The notes under the pieces are model-generated. The model saw only the letters and a list, made by a program, of their open reading frames with translations, was not told the DNA's origin and made no database searches. A stretch of DNA of 56,820 nucleotides from an uncultured Rothia sp. (GTDB lineage: Bacteria; Actinomycetota; Actinomycetes; Actinomycetales; Micrococcaceae). The DNA is taken from contig CAMIIO010000014.1 in NCBI GenBank assembly GCA_946221065.1, forward strand, positions 1-56,820, written 5' to 3'. Positions 52,511 through 56,820 of this stretch are shown here, piece after piece (positions within the stretch are counted from its first letter, which is position 1; each line of letters begins with the position of its first letter). Both the position numbers and the translations under genes were made by a program.

Positions 52511-53554
52511 TTGTCTTTTACTACTAAAGCTTTGCAAAAAACTGGCCCGCAGGAACCTTACCGCGTGGTGGAGATCGAGCGTCGTAGCCCGCGTGCGGAC
52601 GACGTCGTCATTGATATTAAAGCGGCAGGTATTTGCCACTCGGATATTCATACCATCCGTAATGAGTGGGGTCAGGCGCACTTCCCGCTTACTGTGGGTC
52701 ATGAGATTGCCGGTGTGGTGTCTGAGATTGGTTCGGAGGTGACCAAATTTAAGGTGGGTGACCGCGTGGGCGTTGGCTGCTTGGTGAACTCCTGTGGCGA
52801 GTGCGAACAATGTCAGTCCGGGGCAGAGAACAACTGCCTTAAGGGCGCCGTGGGAACCTATAATTCCAAGGATGTTGACGGTTCCATCACCCAGGGTGGT
52901 TATGCTCAGCAGATTACGGTGAATCAGAATTTTGTGTTGAATATTCCGGATGCTTTGGAGTTTGACGTCGCCGCGCCATTGTTGTGCGCCGGTATTACTA
53001 CTTATTCGCCGCTGGCTCGCTGGAATGTGCAGCCCGGTCAGAAGGTGGCGATTCTTGGTTTGGGTGGTCTGGGGCATATGGGTGTGCAGATTGCGGTGGC
53101 GATGGGTGCCGATGTGACTGTGCTCTCGCGTACTTTGAAGAAGGCAGATCAGGCTGCCGAGTTGGGTGCTATCCGTACTCTGGCTACTTCGGAGGAGGGT
53201 TTCTTTGAGAATCATCGTGGTGAGTTTGACCTGATTTTGAATACTATTTCCGCTTCTGTTGATTTGGGTTCGTATCTGAGCTTGTTGAAGCCACGCGGCA
53301 TTATGTCTGTGGTTGGTTTGCCACCGGAGGAGCTGTCTTTGCACATGCATAGCATTATTTCCGGTGGCAAGGTGCTTACCGGTAACAATATTGGTGGGAT
53401 TCCCGAGACTCAGGAGATGCTGAACTTCTGCGCCGAGCACGGTATTGGTGCGGTGATTGAGAAGGTTGGGGTGAATGAGGTGGATGAGGCGTATGATCGC
53501 GTGGTTGCCGGTGATGTTCACTTCCGCGTGGTGATTGATACTGCCACTTTTTAG
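52511..53554 (+). CDS. Zinc-dependent NAD(P) alcohol dehydrogenase
   Basis: A 347-residue medium-chain dehydrogenase. Catalytic zinc ligands lie in AAGICHSDIHT and TVGHEIAG; structural zinc is held by four Cys in SCGECEQCQSGAENNC; the nucleotide fold has VAILGLGGLGHMGVQIAVAM. The text fits the YahK/CAD-like aldehyde reductases. It starts with TTG at 52511, preceded by TAGGAGAA. It follows the VOC gene by 38 bases, perhaps one transcript. Confidence 0.92.
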   Translation: MSFTTKALQKTGPQEPYRVVEIERRSPRADDVVIDIKAAGICHSDIHTIRNEWGQAHFPLTVGHEIAGVVSEIGSEVTKFKVGDRVGVGCLVNSCGECEQCQSGAENNCLKGAVGTYNSKDVDGSITQGGYAQQITVNQNFVLNIPDALEFDVAAPLLCAGITTYSPLARWNVQPGQKVAILGLGGLGHMGVQIAVAMGADVTVLSRTLKKADQAAELGAIRTLATSEEGFFENHRGEFDLILNTISASVDLGSYLSLLKPRGIMSVVGLPPEELSLHMHSIISGGKVLTGNNIGGIPETQEMLNFCAEHGIGAVIEKVGVNEVDEAYDRVVAGDVHFRVVIDTATF

Positions 53555-53575
53555 CCTGTTTTAGGTTAGCCGCCG

Positions 53576-53647
53576 AGTGATGGTGTGTGTGGGCGATGTT
53601 TGTAGTACGGTGCCGCACTGCAAACATCGCTAACGCACACCATCACT
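53576..53647 (+). terminator. Long hairpin between adh and AlkD-like gene
   Basis: Two 31-base arms (53576-53606 and 53617-53647) pair at 29 of 31 positions, counting two G:U pairs, around the ten-base loop ACGGTGCCGC; TTTCAGTTTTT follows. It is much longer than a usual terminator stem and just precedes the next gene's binding site. Confidence 0.75.
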
Positions 53648-53674
53648 TTCAGTTTTTAAGGAGAAAACGCACCC

Positions 53675-54343
53675 GTGAACATCACCGAGTACAAAAACGT
53701 CATGCTTTCTGCCGCCAATCCGGAAGTTGCCGAGGGTATGAGTGCCTATATGCGCCATCAATTCCCGTTTATTGGACTTAAGACGCCGGTGCGCAGGGAG
53801 ATTTTCAAGCCGTATCTGGCGGAGCTAAAGCGGGAGGCTAAAACTGACGGCGTAAACCGTGACTTTGTGGAACATGCCTGGGCGCAGGAGGGCAGGGAGT
53901 TTCTCTATAATGCGCTGGATTATTTGGCGGCGGTTAAAAGACTTTTGGAGCCGGAGGATATTCCGTGGCTTCGTTCTTTGGCGGAGCGGAAAACCTGGTG
54001 GTGTTCGATTGACCGGTTGGATCGGATTATTGGTGATGTTGCGCTTCGATACCCGGAGGTTGAGGCGGCTTTGGTGAGTAAGTGGGCTGTGGATGAGAAT
54101 TTTTGGATTCGTCGTATTGCGATTGATCACCAGCTCACACGCAAGGAGAAGACGCGTCCTGAGGTGCTAGAAGCTGTTATTACACAGAATTTTGGTTCAA
54201 CGGAGTTCTTTATTAATAAGGCGATTGGGTGGTCTTTGCGCGATTACTCTAAGGTGAACCCGGAGTGGGTGCGTGATTTTTTGGCGCGCTACGGTAGCCG
54301 GATGGCGCCGTTGAGTGTGCGTGAGGCGAGCAAATACGTGTAG
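53675..54343 (+). CDS. AlkD-like DNA alkylation repair protein
   Basis: A 222-residue HEAT-repeat protein. Motifs: HQFPFIGLKTPVRREIFKPY, EFLYNALDYLAAVKR, KTWWCSIDRLDRIIGD, WAVDENFWIRRIAIDHQL, TEFFINKAIGWSLRDYSKV and VNPEWVRDFL. These are features of the AlkD superfamily of glycosylases that remove alkylated bases. Start is GTG at 53675 after AAGGAGAAAA. It is convergent with the amidohydrolase gene. Confidence 0.9.
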   Translation: MNITEYKNVMLSAANPEVAEGMSAYMRHQFPFIGLKTPVRREIFKPYLAELKREAKTDGVNRDFVEHAWAQEGREFLYNALDYLAAVKRLLEPEDIPWLRSLAERKTWWCSIDRLDRIIGDVALRYPEVEAALVSKWAVDENFWIRRIAIDHQLTRKEKTRPEVLEAVITQNFGSTEFFINKAIGWSLRDYSKVNPEWVRDFLARYGSRMAPLSVREASKYV

Positions 54344-54359
54344 ATTGCTCGCTGATGTA

Positions 54360-54407
54360 AAAGTCCCGGTCTGAGAGTCTCTGTTGTGAAGCTCAGACCG
54401 GGACTTT
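54360..54407. terminator. Bidirectional terminator
   Basis: AAAGTCCCGGTCTGAG (54360-54375) and CTCAGACCGGGACTTT (54392-54407) form a 16-bp perfect stem between convergent genes. T-rich tails follow on both strands. Confidence 0.88.
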
Positions 54408-54425
54408 CTGCTTTTTCTCAATGAT

Positions 54426-55538
54426 TTAGCGGACTTGTTCTCCACCAATCCACACCTGCGCGATGTCGCGGCTATTGGCGACGTCGGCGGTGGGGTCTGC
54501 GGTGAAGAGGGTGAGGTCTGCGCGTTTGCCGGTTTCCAGGGTTCCGCGGTCGTTAAGACGCAGTGCCTTGGCGGCAGCGGTGGTGGCGGCATAGATTGCT
54601 TCTGCCGGGGTGAGTCCGGCGCGGGTGAGCAGTTCGAGTTCTTCGTGCAGACTTTCACCGTGTGCCACAGGTGAGGGGGAGCCGGGTGTGGTGTTGGCGT
54701 CGGTTCCTGCAATGATCGGGACGCCGGCTTGGTGTAGGGCGCGCACGCTGTCCAGGGTATTGCTGAGGTCCAGTGCCGGTCCCTTTTTACTGCTGAGGGC
54801 GCGGGCGAATCCCTGCATCATCACGATTGTTGGGGAAACAATTTTTTCTTGAGTTTTGATCTGCTCAATGAGGTCTGCGGGGAGTGTGGCTTCCAGTGGT
54901 GCGTGGGTGAGGATGTCTACCCCGGCTTTGAGTGCGAGGTTGTAAGATCCCACGGTTGCCGCGTGCGCAATGGTGAGCAATCCGTGCCGGTGGGCGCTTG
55001 TGACGAGCGCGGTGAGAGTTGCTTCGTCCAGTCCGGGGTTGCGTGGGTTGTTGGGGTCTTCCACAATGATTTTGATGAGGTCGGCATCGTTATCTATCCG
55101 CCATTGGATAAAGCGTTCGGCGTCGTCGGGTCCGGAAACCACGCTGTCTTTGGGGAAGCCCATGTGTTCGGTCTGCGGGCTGCCTTGGGCGGTTGCGGCT
55201 GTGCCTGCGCTGATGATGGTGGGCAGGTTTGGTAGTGCTTTGAGTTCTTTGATGAGGGAGTCGGGGTGCGTGCCTAGCTCTGCGACGGTAGTTACGCCCC
55301 AGTTGGCAAGCTTCTTTAGATCGCCCTGTTCGAGGAGGTGAACATGGGTGTCAATGAGTCCGGGGGTGAGGTAGAGCCCGGTGGCGTCTATGGAGGTGTC
55401 GGCGTCGGGTGCGGTGGTGTTTGTGGGGGTAATGGACGCGATGGCTTCTCCGTCAATGAGCACGTTGACGGTTCCGGCTGGAATCTCTTTGGTAGCAAAA
55501 AGTTCGGGGAGAATAGCGTTTTTGATGAGGGTGCTCAT
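54426..55538 (-). CDS. Amidohydrolase family protein
   Basis: A 370-residue metal-dependent hydrolase. The first metal motif is GLIDTHVHLLEQGD; further His are in LLTIAHAATVGSY and DILTHAPLEA; the catalytic Asp is in PIIAGTDANTTPG. The C-terminus returns to the small beta domain (GTLETGKRADLTLFTADP). It resembles imidazolonepropionase- or prolidase-like amidohydrolases; the substrate is not known. Cytoplasmic, single gene. Confidence 0.9.
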   Translation of the reverse strand: MSTLIKNAILPELFATKEIPAGTVNVLIDGEAIASITPTNTTAPDADTSIDATGLYLTPGLIDTHVHLLEQGDLKKLANWGVTTVAELGTHPDSLIKELKALPNLPTIISAGTAATAQGSPQTEHMGFPKDSVVSGPDDAERFIQWRIDNDADLIKIIVEDPNNPRNPGLDEATLTALVTSAHRHGLLTIAHAATVGSYNLALKAGVDILTHAPLEATLPADLIEQIKTQEKIVSPTIVMMQGFARALSSKKGPALDLSNTLDSVRALHQAGVPIIAGTDANTTPGSPSPVAHGESLHEELELLTRAGLTPAEAIYAATTAAAKALRLNDRGTLETGKRADLTLFTADPTADVANSRDIAQVWIGGEQVR

Positions 55539-55572
55539 AACTGCCTTTCTATAGTTGGTTTCTGCTCATGCT

Positions 55573-55618
55573 AGTGCCGCCACCTATTTGTTTGTTGGAT
55601 AGGTGGCGGCACTTTTCT
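55573..55618 (+). terminator. Hairpin between two minus-strand genes
   Basis: AGTGCCGCCACCTAT (55573-55587) and ATAGGTGGCGGCACT (55599-55613) form a 15-bp perfect stem. The T-rich tail (TTTCTTT) is on the plus strand, although both neighbouring genes are on the minus strand, so its role is unclear. Confidence 0.6.
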
Positions 55619-55645
55619 TTCAGCTAACGAACTTGCTGTGAGGGG

Positions 55646-56629
55646 TTAGTTCTGAGCAATGAGCTGTTCTGCCACCAGTTCAAGGGTGCGGTGGACGCCG
55701 TCTTCGCTGGGGGAGAGGGGAGAGAGCATGAGCTCGTTGGCTTCTACGTTGTTGGCAAAGCGGAGTAGGTAGTCTTTGGCGTCGGCGGGGGTTCCGGCGG
55801 CGGTGTAGCGGAGCATGCTGAGGATTTGGCGTCCCTGTGCGGAGTTCATGAGCATGTCGATTTCGGCGGCGGTGTAGTCGCGCCCTCTACCAACCATGTT
55901 CTTGACTCGTGCCCGCTTGGCTTTTTCGAGTTGCGCTTCGGCGTCGTCGTTGGTGTCTGCGGCAATGACGTTGACGGCGGCAATCACGTAGGGCTCGGCA
56001 AGTTGCTCGGAGGGCTCAAAGCGATTGCGGTAGAGCTGGATGGCTTCTTCGAGGTGGGTGGGGGCAAAGTGGGAGGCGAAGGCATAGGGGAGTCCGAGCA
56101 TTGCGGCGAGGGACGCACCAAAGAGGGATGACCCAAGAATGTAGAGGGGCACGTTGGTGTTTTTGCCCGGGGTTGCTTCGACGCCGGGGATGAAGGTTTT
56201 GTTGCCGAGGTAGCCCTGGAGTTCGCGGACGTCTTGGGGGAAGTGTTCGGCGTTGCTGGAGTCCCGGCGGAGGGCTTTGAGAGTTTTCATGTCGGTGCCG
56301 GGTGCGCGGCCGAGTCCGAGGTCTATGCGGTTGGGGTATAGCTCTGCGAGGGTTCCAAATTGTTCGGCAACGGTGAGCGGTGAGTGGTTGGGAAGCATGA
56401 CGCCGCCGGAGCCGAGGCGGATGGTGTTGGTGTGTGCGCCGACGTGGGAGATGAGGACGGCGGGTGCGGAGCTGGCAATGGATTTCATGTTGTGGTGTTC
56501 GGCGTACCAGATGCGTTCGTAGCCGAGTGCCTCTGCATGTTGGGCGAGGGCTACGGAGCGTTTGTAGCTGGTTGCGGGGGTTTCGCCTTCGAAGATGTGG
56601 GCGAAGTCCAGGATGGAGAGGGTTGGCAT
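55646..56629 (-). CDS. Luciferase-like flavin monooxygenase
   Basis: A 327-residue protein of the LLM class: LSILDFAHIFEGETPATSYK, GYERIWYAEHHNMKSIASSA, IRLGSGGVMLPNHSPLTVAE and RIDLGLGRAPGTD. The text is that of group 1 LLM oxidoreductases (YhbW-like), which use reduced FMN or F420-like cofactors; the substrate is unknown. It is the last complete gene. Confidence 0.92.
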   Translation of the reverse strand: MPTLSILDFAHIFEGETPATSYKRSVALAQHAEALGYERIWYAEHHNMKSIASSAPAVLISHVGAHTNTIRLGSGGVMLPNHSPLTVAEQFGTLAELYPNRIDLGLGRAPGTDMKTLKALRRDSSNAEHFPQDVRELQGYLGNKTFIPGVEATPGKNTNVPLYILGSSLFGASLAAMLGLPYAFASHFAPTHLEEAIQLYRNRFEPSEQLAEPYVIAAVNVIAADTNDDAEAQLEKAKRARVKNMVGRGRDYTAAEIDMLMNSAQGRQILSMLRYTAAGTPADAKDYLLRFANNVEANELMLSPLSPSEDGVHRTLELVAEQLIAQN

Positions 56630-56820
56630 GGTTGCTACTCCTTGTAGTTGAGTGGTGTTTTATATGGGTATTAACGACGTTGGAGGGTGGTTTTGTTCCT
56701 TGACAGCGGGTTTTTGGTGGTGGATGAGAGTTCTGCGGAGAAAAAATAAAGTTTTTTGGAAAGTGTCTCAGACCGTTCAACCTTCTTCTGACTAGGGTAA
56801 ACACTGTTCTTTGTGGTGTT
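56630..56820. other. Upstream region of LLM gene, window end
   Basis: It should hold the promoter of the minus-strand LLM gene. TTCAACCTTCTTCTGACTAG (from 56777) resembles the hairpin loop at 44982-45002, here between AGTGT and ACACT. No gene is seen. Confidence 0.4.

Noticed and set aside
52469..53521. 350-residue minus-strand open frame over the alcohol dehydrogenase
   Set aside because: The plus strand encodes a complete zinc dehydrogenase; the reverse text is His/Asn-rich and matches nothing.
1..56820. CRISPR array, IS transposase, prophage, 16S/23S rRNA
   Set aside because: No regularly spaced repeats, transposase motifs, phage structural genes or large rRNA cores were seen on either strand.

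Overview
The window is a chromosomal replication-origin region of an actinobacterium. Gene order and protein sequence point to the family Micrococcaceae, most likely Rothia; base composition is moderate, somewhat above 50 % G+C by eye, which would fit R. dentocariosa better than the more G+C-rich R. mucilaginosa. The species is an inference. Everything left of dnaA (gyrA, gyrB, dciA/DUF721, recF, dnaN, dnaA, preceded by DUF3566, tRNA-Ile, DLW-39, tRNA-Ala and a 5S rRNA) lies on the minus strand. Everything from rpmH to parB lies on the plus strand, so transcription diverges from a bipartite oriC with DnaA boxes on both sides of dnaA.

Layout: 1-12.3 kb is the minus-strand replication and gyrase block. 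12.3-15.6 kb is the operon rpmH-rnpA-yidD-yidC-jag-rsmG. 15.6-23.1 kb is the chromosome-partition zone: parA, parB, nine parS sites, three decayed genes (a flavin monooxygenase, an aldo/keto reductase with one amber codon, an ImmA/IrrE-type metalloprotease remnant) and a very short gene for a 27-residue amphipathic peptide that is not among ordinary gene calls. 23.2-30 kb holds trxA, trxB, a membrane-anchored pseudokinase-like protein, murJ, a NUDIX hydrolase and pcnA, the same neighbourhood as in Mycobacterium. 30.1-35.7 kb is an ABC exporter, a NarL-type two-component system and a TcaA-like membrane protein, probably one transcription unit. 36.4-38.4 kb is rpsF-ssb-rpsR-rplI.

38.4-44.8 kb carries a guanidinium-type SMR exporter, glycerate kinase (with a tenth, distant parS inside it), an AAA-type ATPase flanked by two copies of a 50-bp repeat, dnaB and a hemD-like gene. 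45-56.8 kb is accessory and metabolic: DUF2316, a frameshifted VOC protein and its intact relative, DUF421 and DinB-like proteins, a 1184-residue sortase-anchored surface protein with YPDG/Ig-like modules and an LAYTG signal, a zinc alcohol dehydrogenase, an AlkD-like protein, an amidohydrolase and a luciferase-like oxidoreductase.

Points worth following up: the hidden 27-residue peptide gene next to four parS sites; a two-copy putative small RNA element (16.9 and 38.9 kb) ending in strong terminators; a 5S rRNA gene placed one base after tRNA-Ala without 16S or 23S; parS sites that always read Val-Ser-Arg-Glu-Thr when inside genes; and about twenty copies of the octamer CGACGTCG where about one is expected, resembling the cyanobacterial HIP1 situation. 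Counts were made by eye. No database or folding program was used.
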